Source of the DNA: an uncultured Clostridia bacterium | GTDB taxonomy: Bacteria > Bacillota > Clostridia > Oscillospirales > Acutalibacteraceae | Reading direction: 5' to 3' | NCBI GenBank assembly: GCA_937916195.1 | Contig: CALFTO010000096.1 | Coordinates: 1 to 5,661, forward strand | DNA: 5,661 bases | Part shown: positions 1-4,382 of the stretch, piece after piece | Numbering within the stretch: position 1 is the first letter of the stretch | How the letters are laid out: every line of letters begins with the position of its first letter | Notes under the pieces: generated by a model | Database searches by the model: none | The model's input: the letters and a program-made list of their open reading frames with translations, nothing else | Told to the model about the DNA's origin: nothing | Translations under genes and position numbers: made by a program

Positions 1-289
1 CGGGCACCTCTGTCATTTCAAGTCTTGTTGCAGCAAGATATCTTCTGTGTCCCGATATGATTTCGTACACATTAGCATTTTCATCCTTGCGAACCATTAA
101 CGGTTGAATGATACCGTTTTCACGAATACTGTCTTCCAATAGCTTCATATCTTCATCTCGGCACTTATACGGATTCTTAAAATTCGGAACAATTTTTCCT
201 ACAGACATATTTACTATTTCGGTTGTCTGAGGCTTTACCGCCTCCGGTTTTTCTAATAACGTGTTGATAAATCTGTCTTCTTTTGTCAT
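1..289 (-). CDS. parB: ParB/Spo0J-family partition protein, N-terminal part (runs off the left edge)
   Basis: The first 96 residues are visible; the rest lies outside the window. Residues 27-96 look like a ParB N-terminal (ParB/Srx-fold) domain: a stretch of the form VGKIVPNFKNPYK, then an acidic helix (DEDMKLLEDSIRENG), IIQPLMVR, and the signature ISGHRRYLAA at 79-88. That signature is the ParB box that binds CTP in chromosomal ParB proteins, with His replacing the usual Glu of GERR. The start ATG (289-287) follows the relaxase stop codon with no gap, and an AAGGA ribosome binding site sits inside the end of the relaxase gene, so the two are probably cotranscribed and translationally coupled. 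On mobile elements such proteins serve in partition/maintenance or as regulators; the visible part cannot tell which. The family call is firm, the exact role is not. Confidence 0.88.
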   Translation of the reverse strand, partial: MTKEDRFINTLLEKPEAVKPQTTEIVNMSVGKIVPNFKNPYKCRDEDMKLLEDSIRENGIIQPLMVRKDENANVYEIISGHRRYLAATRLEMTEVP

Positions 290-1453
290 TTATCTGTTCC
301 TTTCATATTTCTTAGATTTTGTTCTTCCTTGAATCTGCTCGGTTTCCTTTGCCGATTTCACAAGCTCCGATATTTTTTCTTCACCGAAAATTCGTTTAAG
401 CAGTTTAAATTCTTTAACCTCTTTATGAAGCTTTTGATTTTCGGTATATAGGGCATCGTTTTCCTTGGTCAGATGCTTAACCATATTCTTATCACGGGTA
501 GCCCATAGCTTTGCATTTTCCATCTGAGCCTTAAACTCAAAGCACATCTTAACTGCTGTTTTTGCAAGAGCAATAAGACGGTTAAACAGAGGCTCAACGA
601 TTCTTGTTTTATACGCTTTTGCCGACATCAGAGAGCTTGGTTCGGGTAGCTTGTATTCTTCATCTTCATAAAACATATTTGAAATGTTTTCCACCTGAAC
701 CTCAAAATCAAGCATATCGTTGATTTTTTCACTGAGGGCTTCGGCTTTTGTTTCAAGCTCCTGTACCTCTTCGGCACGCATTTTCTTTTTAAAATCATAA
801 ACACTTAAATGCTCATTATGAGTGCCGAGCTGTTCCCATTCAATTCCGTACTTTTTCATTACGGAAGCTAACTGCTCTTTTTCTGACAACGCCCATTTAC
901 TCCACTCACTTTCAAATTTGCTTTCACCCTTGAAGCCTTGAGCTAACAGTGCCTGCTTTAGTGATACACGGGTATCAAGACCTCTTTTACTGCCTGTCAC
1001 AAACGGAACAAAGTCAATGTGCAGATGAGGTGTTTTTTCATCAAGATGAAGATGAGCAGAAAACACTCTTAGATTTGGATTGCGTTCCTGAAAATGCTCC
1101 ATATATTCATCAAGGATTTTTATTGCGACTTCGCTATCCTCAGATTGTGTATTGGTATCATCCTGATTACCAATCTGAACGATAATTTCATGGAACAGCT
1201 TCTCCTGTCTGCCGGTACGAATCTTATCGTAATAGCTTTCAATTTTTCTGTCGGCTCGTTTTTGCTTATCGTTATACCGCTTCAGTGCTTCATCAAATAA
1301 CTGATGATACACATCTCCGAGATTTTCATTACAGTATTCTTTATTGAGCTTTGTTCTGTCACCATCAACATTCTGTGCAATGAAATCTCTGCGATTGTGA
1401 GTAAGCGAGCCTTTGCCTACGCTGAATGATATTGTTTTTCTTATACTTTTCAC
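290..1453 (-). CDS. mobV: MobV/Pre-family relaxase (mobilisation protein)
   Basis: This 387-residue protein should nick one strand at oriT and lead it through a host conjugation pore. The N-terminus has the MobV motif I with H19-N20-R21. In the well-studied MobM of pMV158 the equivalent His is the nucleophile. Residues 134-150 carry the metal-binding motif HLHLDEKTPHLHIDFVP, with H136, E139, H143 and H145 as probable ligands. The C-terminal half is charged and probably coiled-coil (about 226-255 and 314-375), as is common for dimerising MobV proteins. The start is GTG at 1453-1451; it places motif I at the usual distance from the N-terminus, but the ribosome binding site is weak (GAAAG, about four bases away). 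The length is usual for the family and all visible motifs are intact, so it is probably functional. A candidate oriT lies just upstream and a parB-like gene directly downstream. Confidence 0.93.
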   Translation of the reverse strand: MKSIRKTISFSVGKGSLTHNRRDFIAQNVDGDRTKLNKEYCNENLGDVYHQLFDEALKRYNDKQKRADRKIESYYDKIRTGRQEKLFHEIIVQIGNQDDTNTQSEDSEVAIKILDEYMEHFQERNPNLRVFSAHLHLDEKTPHLHIDFVPFVTGSKRGLDTRVSLKQALLAQGFKGESKFESEWSKWALSEKEQLASVMKKYGIEWEQLGTHNEHLSVYDFKKKMRAEEVQELETKAEALSEKINDMLDFEVQVENISNMFYEDEEYKLPEPSSLMSAKAYKTRIVEPLFNRLIALAKTAVKMCFEFKAQMENAKLWATRDKNMVKHLTKENDALYTENQKLHKEVKEFKLLKRIFGEEKISELVKSAKETEQIQGRTKSKKYERNR

Positions 1454-1462
1454 TTCTTTCTT

Positions 1463-1708
1463 TTAAAATTTTACTTCTTCTGGTTTTGTTACTTTTGTCA
1501 AAAGTAACGCAATAGCACTTTCGACATCCATAGGGCTATCAAAAGTGCTATTGCGACCTACGGTGTGCAAAGAACACTTTTCATAAGGTTTTCTCTGCAC
1601 TCTTTCTAAACATCTGTGACAGGCAGATGAAGAATATATAGATTTCTGCTGCCACAGAGGTTACGACAATGCATACCGCATTATCGCAAGAGGAAATGAC
1701 TACGTCAT
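1463..1708 (-). pseudogene. degraded small reading frame upstream of the relaxase, overlapping the candidate oriT
   Basis: On the minus strand a strong ribosome binding site (AAAGGAG, 1724-1718) is placed nine bases before an ATG at 1708-1706. The frame then runs 81 codons to a TAA at 1465-1463, but it is broken by TAG at codon 3 (1702-1700) and TAA at codon 16 (1663-1661). After codon 16 it is open for 65 residues and looks protein-like, containing SSACHRCLERVQRKPYEKC and ending in MDVESAIALLL and TKVTKPEEVKF. Both stops are one C-to-T change from Gln codons, which fits decay of a former small gene. Its last third reads straight through the inverted repeats at 1488-1555. Alternatives: only the last 22 codons (ATG at 1531-1529) are translated, or the region is purely cis-acting DNA and the frame is chance. 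I do not recognise a domain. Confidence 0.35.
1488..1555. other. candidate oriT: two adjoining perfect inverted repeats upstream of the relaxase gene
   Basis: The first repeat is GTTACTTTT (1488-1496) and AAAAGTAAC (1500-1508) around a three-base loop. The second shares base 1508 and is CGCAATAGCACTTT (1508-1521) with its exact complement at 1542-1555, 14 base pairs around a 20-base loop. That loop holds a further small dyad, ATAG-GG-CTAT (1530-1539). MobV-family origins are known to lie just upstream of the mob gene and to contain such inverted repeats as relaxase recognition and nick-site hairpins. The site starts 35 bases before the relaxase start codon. The nick position cannot be told from the sequence. 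A regulatory role on the mob transcript is possible as well. Confidence 0.6.
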
Positions 1709-1710
1709 TT
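1694..1710. repeat. 7-bp inverted repeat around the start codon of the small degraded frame
   Basis: AAATGAC (1694-1700) and GTCATTT (1704-1710) are exact complements around TAC. In the minus-strand RNA this hairpin would enclose the ATG at 1708-1706 just after its ribosome binding site, and it supplies the TAG at codon 3. It may be an operator or translational hairpin, or part of a larger oriT region. No function is proven. Confidence 0.35.
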
Positions 1711-1730
1711 GTTCACGCTCCTTTCTTTTG

Positions 1731-1772
1731 AAATAAAAAATCCTCACACTTGAAAACTACAAGCACAAGGAT
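1731..1772 (-). terminator. minus-strand intrinsic terminator upstream of the mob module
   Basis: In the minus-strand RNA, AUCCU-UGUG-CUUG (1772-1760) can pair with CAAG-UGUG-AGGAU (1752-1740), 13 pairs of which the central four are G-U wobbles, with a seven-base loop. It is followed directly by TTTTTTATTT (1740-1731). It would stop leftward transcription before the mob module, including antisense transcripts from the cargo. Because of the four wobble pairs the hairpin works as RNA only in the leftward direction. Confidence 0.55.
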
Positions 1773-1783
1773 ATGTATTCAGG

Positions 1784-1813
1784 TTGATTTGTTTGGTATG
1801 GGTGTGGTATAAT
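1784..1813 (+). promoter_or_regulatory. sigma-A-type promoter for the Nudix-cupin pair
   Basis: TTGATT (1784-1789) and TATAAT (1808-1813) are separated by 18 bases, and TGG directly before the -10 makes an extended -10. Transcription should start near 1820, giving a short leader of about 25 bases before the ATG at 1846. Confidence 0.75.
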
Positions 1814-1845
1814 TATTTTATAAATTGAGCTATGGGGGTGTAAGT

Positions 1846-2286
1846 ATGCACAAAGTATTTGGAATTAAAGAAAGTGTTAAATATACCGATAGAGAAGGTG
1901 CATATTTAATTCCTGTACATAACAATAAAATTGGTGTTATAAAAACAGATAAAGGCTACTTTTTACTCGGTGGTGGTTTGGATAAAAACGAAACCGATGA
2001 GGAGTGCATCAAACGAGAATGCCTTGAAGAAACAGGTTATACCGTTGTGATAAAAGAAAAAATCTGCTCGGCAGAAACTTTTACTACTCATCCCAAATTA
2101 GGTTATTTTCATCCTATTCAAAGTTACTATATAGGTGAACTCGATGAGAAGATTTCCGAAGCAGTTGAAACAGACCATATTTTAATGTGGATTAAATATG
2201 AAGATATAAAAGGTAAGATGTTTGCTAAAATGCAAAATTGGGCATTGGAACAAGCGTGGAACGAGGTGTCAGTATGGAATTTATAA
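1846..2286 (+). CDS. Nudix hydrolase
   Basis: A 146-residue protein with a complete Nudix box at 43-65: G43, E49, R57-E58, E61-E62 and G64 in the spacing GX5EX7REUXEEXGU (seen as GGLDKNE, TDEECIK, RECLEETGY). The family hydrolyses a nucleoside diphosphate linked to another group, using Mg2+ held by the Glu residues. The substrate cannot be read from the sequence. The length is typical for a single-domain Nudix protein, with no added domains or signal peptide. I chose ATG 1846 because GGGGGTG lies seven bases upstream; a TTG at 1825 in the same frame would leave almost no leader after the -10 and has no ribosome binding site. The gene overlaps the following cupin gene by 13 bases, so the two are coupled. 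As element cargo it may detoxify or recycle a nucleotide-type compound, which is inference. Confidence 0.93.
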   Translation: MHKVFGIKESVKYTDREGAYLIPVHNNKIGVIKTDKGYFLLGGGLDKNETDEECIKRECLEETGYTVVIKEKICSAETFTTHPKLGYFHPIQSYYIGELDEKISEAVETDHILMWIKYEDIKGKMFAKMQNWALEQAWNEVSVWNL

Positions 2287-2642
2287 AACGTGAAAACATA
2301 AAAGAACTTTCAAATCCCGGGGTTGTTTCAAGGCAACTGATTAATCCCGAAAACTCAAAAAGCGAAAGAGTTACAATTACGGAAGTTCATCTTGAAGTTG
2401 GTGCATGTCAGCCACGGCATAAACACGACACTTCTGAACAAATTTGGTACGCCGTTCAAGGAACAGGAAAACTACTTCTTGCAGATGACAAAGAAATGAT
2501 TTTCACTGCAGATGATGTTGTCAGATTTGCTGATTCCGATATTCACGGATTATTAAATGACGGTAATGTTGAATTCATATATATTTCTGTTACTTCTCCA
2601 CCAATAGATTTCGGGTATGCATATAAAGAAAAGAATTCATAA
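2274..2642 (+). CDS. small single-domain cupin protein
   Basis: A 122-residue protein with one cupin barrel. Motif 1 is at 43-63 (H49, H51 and E55 in RHKHDTSEQIWYAVQG) and motif 2 at 81-95, where H91 and N95 are kept but the usual Gly/Pro positions are replaced (VVRFADSDIHGLLN). The likely metal ligands H49, H51, E55 and H91 are all present, so it probably binds a divalent metal. Small cupins act as isomerases, dioxygenases, lyases or ligand sensors, and the sequence does not decide between them. The start at ATG 2274 has GAGGTG six bases upstream. An upstream in-frame ATG (2238) lies deep inside the Nudix gene with no ribosome binding site. The 13-base overlap with the Nudix gene argues for coupled translation and a shared substrate or pathway. 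Confidence 0.92.
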   Translation: MEFIKRENIKELSNPGVVSRQLINPENSKSERVTITEVHLEVGACQPRHKHDTSEQIWYAVQGTGKLLLADDKEMIFTADDVVRFADSDIHGLLNDGNVEFIYISVTSPPIDFGYAYKEKNS

Positions 2643-2666
2643 CCAATAGGTTGTTATATTAAAGGC

Positions 2667-2694
2667 TTGCATTTTAAAAAATATATTGTATAAT
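2667..2694 (+). promoter_or_regulatory. sigma-A-type promoter for the leader peptide and methyltransferase
   Basis: TTGCAT (2667-2672) and TATAAT (2689-2694) are 16 bases apart. A start near 2701 gives a leader of about 200 bases before the methyltransferase, enough for the short peptide and the attenuator hairpins. Confidence 0.72.
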
Positions 2695-2724
2695 TAGTTC
2701 AAATCTTATTTGGAGGAAACCGGT

Positions 2725-2760
2725 ATGTTCTTTATCTCTATTCGACGCAGACGAAGATAG
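2725..2760 (+). CDS. 11-residue arginine-rich leader peptide (MFFISIRRRRR)
   Basis: A strong ribosome binding site (TGGAGG, 2711-2716) stands eight bases before ATG 2725, in a transcript that begins near 2701. The frame reads MFFISIRRRRR and stops at TAG 2758-2760. The last five sense codons are all Arg (CGA, CGC, AGA, CGA, AGA), several of them probably uncommon in such an AT-rich genome. The peptide itself probably has no function apart from being translated. Its value would be to place a ribosome next to the hairpins at 2772-2868, so that stalling changes their folding. Two stall causes are plausible: shortage of charged Arg-tRNA, or an antibiotic. Macrolides are known to arrest ribosomes at Arg/Lys-X-Arg/Lys motifs, and the RRRRR run contains three of these. 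The short length and terminal position match known leader peptides of inducible resistance genes. I have not matched this exact peptide to a described one. Confidence 0.72.
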   Translation: MFFISIRRRRR

Positions 2761-2868
2761 CTTGTATCTTGTATTAGGTACAGGCTCAATTTGCTATGTG
2801 CCTAATAGAGTAATAGAGAAAAGTTGACCTTTTATATTACTGTTAATGGCATATAGCTGTTAACAGTA
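2761..2868 (+). promoter_or_regulatory. transcription attenuator with competing hairpins
   Basis: Three alternative structures can be drawn. Hairpin 1: TATTAGGTACA (2772-2782) pairs with TGTGCCTAATA (2797-2807), 11 pairs with one G-U. Antiterminator: TATGTGCC (2795-2802) pairs with GGCATATA (2848-2855), AGTAATA (2809-2815) with TATTACT (2835-2841), and AAAAG (2819-2823) with CTTTT (2829-2833), joined by internal loops. Terminator: 2838-2850 pairs with 2856-2868. The antiterminator uses the 3' arm of hairpin 1 and the 5' arm of the terminator, so it excludes both. A ribosome halted near the end of the leader peptide would reach about the base of hairpin 1 (2772) and could free its 3' arm for the antiterminator, letting polymerase read into the methyltransferase. 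A small extra hairpin (2761-2766 with 2779-2784) also competes with hairpin 1. The tandem repeat TAATAGAG (2803-2818) lies at the switch point. Confidence 0.65.
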
Positions 2869-2877
2869 TTTTTTATT
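2838..2877 (+). terminator. intrinsic terminator inside the methyltransferase leader
   Basis: TACTGTTAA-TGGC (2838-2850) pairs with GCTG-TTAACAGTA (2856-2868), 13 pairs with two G-U wobbles and an ATATA loop, followed by TTTTTT (2869-2874). It lies nine bases before the ribosome binding site of the methyltransferase and well after the leader peptide. It is therefore a conditional stop for this transcript, not the end of the preceding operon. Confidence 0.8.
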
Positions 2878-2898
2878 CAATTTTTGGAGGTTATTAAA

Positions 2899-3645
2899 AT
2901 GAGTAACAATAAATTCTTATCATTAAATAAAGCTATTTTTGAACAAATTGATTTGCCCGATAATGCAGTTGTTGCAGATTTAGGTTGTAAGGATGCAGGT
3001 TTTCTTGTTGGATTGCAACAGGCTTTCCCTGATAAAATTCAAAAGGCTATCGGTGTTGATATCACAGACAAATGGTTTAAGGATGTGAAATACAAAAAAC
3101 CAATTAAACTTAAAGTAATGGACTGCTCAAAGAAACTTAAATTCCCCGATAATAGTTTTGATTTTGTATTTTCTGCAGATATGTTTGAATGTGTGTCTGA
3201 CAAAGACCTTTTAGTAAACGAAATCCACAGAATTTTAAAACCAGGTGGAACTGTAATCTGCGTAAACTGTGATTGGGAAAGCATTGCATATAATGGCGAA
3301 AACAAGAAAATAATTTCAAAAGCCATTCATGCTTATGCCGTTACAAAGCAGCCCTGGATGGATGACCTTGACAGTTGGATTGGCAGAAGAATGTACGGCA
3401 TCTTCAATAAAAGTAATTTGTTTGAAAGTTCTGTAAGTATTCATAATGTTGTTGAAACGGAATATTCAGAAGGTTTCTTAGGTTATGAATTAAGCAAAGA
3501 TATAGCGTGGCTTTTTGAAGAAAAGACAGGTGCATTGAGCAAAGAAGAATATGATGAGTTTATCGAAAATCTTGCACAAGTACAACTGAATGGAAGTTAT
3601 ATATTCTCTAAGCCTTACTATATTTATAAAGGGATTAAAAAATAG
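2899..3645 (+). CDS. class I SAM-dependent methyltransferase under leader-peptide attenuation
   Basis: A 248-residue soluble protein with a Rossmann-type methyltransferase core of the Methyltransf_11 kind. Motif I is VADLGCKDAG (25-34), the acidic residue after strand 2 is D54 in IGVDIT, D75 sits in the adenine-binding region, SFDFVFSADMFECV (86-99) is motif IV-like, and RILKPGGTVICV (111-122) is the post-motif III turn. The C-terminal half (about 123-248) is probably the substrate cap and shows no zinc cluster or known RNA-binding domain. The start is ATG 2899 with TTGGAGG eight bases upstream; the TTG at 2884 is part of that site. The acceptor is unknown. The attenuator suggests induction by ribosome stalling, so an antibiotic or a ribosomal component is a reasonable candidate target. 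The fold group contains many small-molecule methyltransferases, so other roles remain open. Confidence 0.92.
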   Translation: MSNNKFLSLNKAIFEQIDLPDNAVVADLGCKDAGFLVGLQQAFPDKIQKAIGVDITDKWFKDVKYKKPIKLKVMDCSKKLKFPDNSFDFVFSADMFECVSDKDLLVNEIHRILKPGGTVICVNCDWESIAYNGENKKIISKAIHAYAVTKQPWMDDLDSWIGRRMYGIFNKSNLFESSVSIHNVVETEYSEGFLGYELSKDIAWLFEEKTGALSKEEYDEFIENLAQVQLNGSYIFSKPYYIYKGIKK

Positions 3646-3646
3646 C

Positions 3647-3685
3647 TAATGACTGCTCTTACATTTGTGGGGACAGTTATTATTT
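3647..3685 (+). terminator. possible terminator after the methyltransferase gene
   Basis: TAATGACTG (3647-3655) can pair with CAGTTATTA (3674-3682), nine pairs with one G-U, starting one base after the stop codon. The loop is 18 bases and the T run is poor (TTATTATTT), so it may be weak. Confidence 0.4.
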
Positions 3686-3978
3686 AGCACGACTCCCTAT
3701 ATACAATGGGAATTACAACCCGCAAAATGTTACAATATGACAATAAAATTTAAAAGGTGGCTGTAGTATCATTTATATCAATTTTGCCGTTTCACCCGAA
3801 ATAGTTCCTGCTCGGGAATCTCACCCCAACGTTGCCTCGCTCATATCATCGCAAAGTCATATCACTTTCGGACGGTCATTCAGTTTTCAAGGTACACGAG
3901 AGAAAATACCCTCTAAGGGGTAAGGGTTTAGAAAGCCAAAAAATCAACCAAAATCGAAAACTTTTTTATTTTCGTTAA
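3686..3978 (+). other. gene-free stretch with a protein-like frame remnant (3805-3978)
   Basis: I see no intact gene here. A frame after a TAG at 3802-3804 stays open for 57 codons to TAA 3976-3978 and looks protein-like (FLLGNLTPTLPRSYH, then RKVISLSDGHSVFKVH). It has no start codon of its own with a ribosome binding site. Upstream of the TAG the same frame continues back to GTG 3757-3759, reading VAVVSFISILPFHPK. It may be a broken small gene of the element backbone or non-coding DNA that happens to stay open. Local small dyads (3801-3820, 3908-3926) are too short to interpret. Confidence 0.3.
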
Positions 3979-4031
3979 AATTGCACAATAAAAAAGCCGT
4001 CACATAGACAGTACAAATAGCGGGAAGACAT
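3975..4031 (-). CDS. possible 18-residue peptide frame inside the large hairpin
   Basis: On the minus strand GAGG (4040-4037) stands five bases before ATG 4031-4029, which opens an 18-codon frame reading MSSRYLYCLCDGFFIVQF and ending at TAA 3977-3975. The ribosome binding site and start lie in the loop of the hairpin at 3994-4074; the frame then runs through the 3' arm and the T run. Translation would therefore oppose hairpin formation. It may equally be chance. There is no recognised family. Confidence 0.25.
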   Translation of the reverse strand: MSSRYLYCLCDGFFIVQF

Positions 4032-4074
4032 TTCATCCTCTCGCACAGTTTGTACTGAAACTATGTAACGGCTT
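3990..4074 (-). terminator. large imperfect hairpin with T run, minus-strand terminator
   Basis: AAGCCGT (3994-4000), ACATAG (4002-4007) and CAGTACAAA (4009-4017) pair with TTTGTACTG (4049-4057), CTATGT (4061-4066) and ACGGCTT (4068-4074): 22 base pairs with small bulges around a 31-base loop. In the minus direction the stem is followed by TTTTTT (3995-3990), so it ends the transcript from the promoter at 4231-4260. The arms are much longer than a terminator needs and the loop is structured as well (GCG-GGA with TCC-CGC), so a second function as a regulatory RNA or repeat element is possible. Confidence 0.6.
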
Positions 4075-4201
4075 AAAATTTAAGCTCAAATTGTCCGTAT
4101 GTTTCCCGACCAAGTATTCGGACATATACTTCTTCGGTCAGTATAGTGATTTCCGGCTCACTATCGGCTCTTATAAATATGTGTTTCAGCTGATATTTAA
4201 T
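4073..4201 (-). pseudogene. start-less small reading frame behind a strong promoter
   Basis: A frame on the minus strand is open from about 4231 to TAA 4075-4073. From the ATT codon at 4201-4199 it reads 42 residues with good protein character: IKYQLKHIFIRADSEPEI followed by TILTEEVYVRILGRETYG and QFELKF. There is no ATG, GTG or TTG in the open part and no ribosome binding site. The ATT is one base from ATG at a sensible first codon, so loss of a start codon is plausible. The frame lies between a near-consensus promoter (4231-4260) and a terminator (3990-4074), so it sits in a complete transcription unit. I do not recognise a domain. It could be a remnant of a longer element gene, or a small protein with an unusual start. 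Confidence 0.4.
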
Positions 4202-4206
4202 TGTGA

Positions 4207-4225
4207 GGTAAATATATAATTTACC
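4207..4225. repeat. 7-bp dyad just downstream of the minus-strand -10
   Basis: GGTAAAT (4207-4213) and ATTTACC (4219-4225) are exact complements around ATATA. It falls at about +1 to +20 of the transcript from the promoter at 4231-4260, where it could be an operator or a 5' hairpin. Confidence 0.4.
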
Positions 4226-4230
4226 AATAT

Positions 4231-4260
4231 ATTATACGGAACAAATGTACCGTTTGTCAA
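4231..4260 (-). promoter_or_regulatory. near-consensus minus-strand promoter with a LexA-box-like operator
   Basis: TTGACA (4260-4255) and TATAAT (4236-4231) are both exact consensus, 18 bases apart. The spacer holds an 18-base dyad (4236-4253), ACGG-A-ACA-AA-TGT-A-CCGT. Read forward it contains GAACAAATGTAC, close to the Gram-positive LexA/DinR consensus CGAACRNRYGTTYC with about two mismatches. A repressor bound here would block the polymerase, so SOS-type or other repressor control is likely. The transcript covers the start-less frame at 4073-4201. Confidence 0.7.
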
Positions 4261-4270
4261 GAACTTCCCC

Positions 4271-4307
4271 GAAAAAGAAAAAATGGTGTCGGTTTTCGCC
4301 GACACCA
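4271..4307 (-). terminator. strong intrinsic terminator after the LytTR/AbiGi-like unit
   Basis: TGGTGTCGG (4284-4292) pairs exactly with CCGACACCA (4299-4307) around a six-base loop. In the minus direction it is followed by TTTTTTCTTTTTC (4283-4271). It lies 75 bases after the stop of the 4383-4994 gene and directly before the next promoter. Confidence 0.85.
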
Positions 4308-4382
4308 CATAAAAATGTTTTTAGTAAAAATCATATCCCAAATATAAATTGTGAACACAAATCAATAAGAAAGTAAATCATA

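Noticed and set aside
949..1300. Open frames on the plus strand inside the relaxase gene
   Set aside because: They lie wholly antisense to a gene with intact MobV motifs, have no ribosome binding sites and no recognisable content.
1825..1845. TTG at 1825 as the start of the Nudix protein
   Set aside because: It is only about 12 bases after the -10 and has no ribosome binding site; ATG 1846 has GGGGGTG in place.
2238..2273. ATG at 2238 as the start of the cupin protein
   Set aside because: It lies within the Nudix gene without a ribosome binding site; ATG 2274 has GAGGTG and matches the usual cupin length.
2643..2662. Possible terminator after the cupin gene (AACC-AATA-GGTT)
   Set aside because: The stem is only four pairs plus a bulged extension and there is no T run.
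3039..3326. Open frames on the minus strand inside the methyltransferase gene
   Set aside because: They are antisense to the conserved methyltransferase core and have no start signals of their own.
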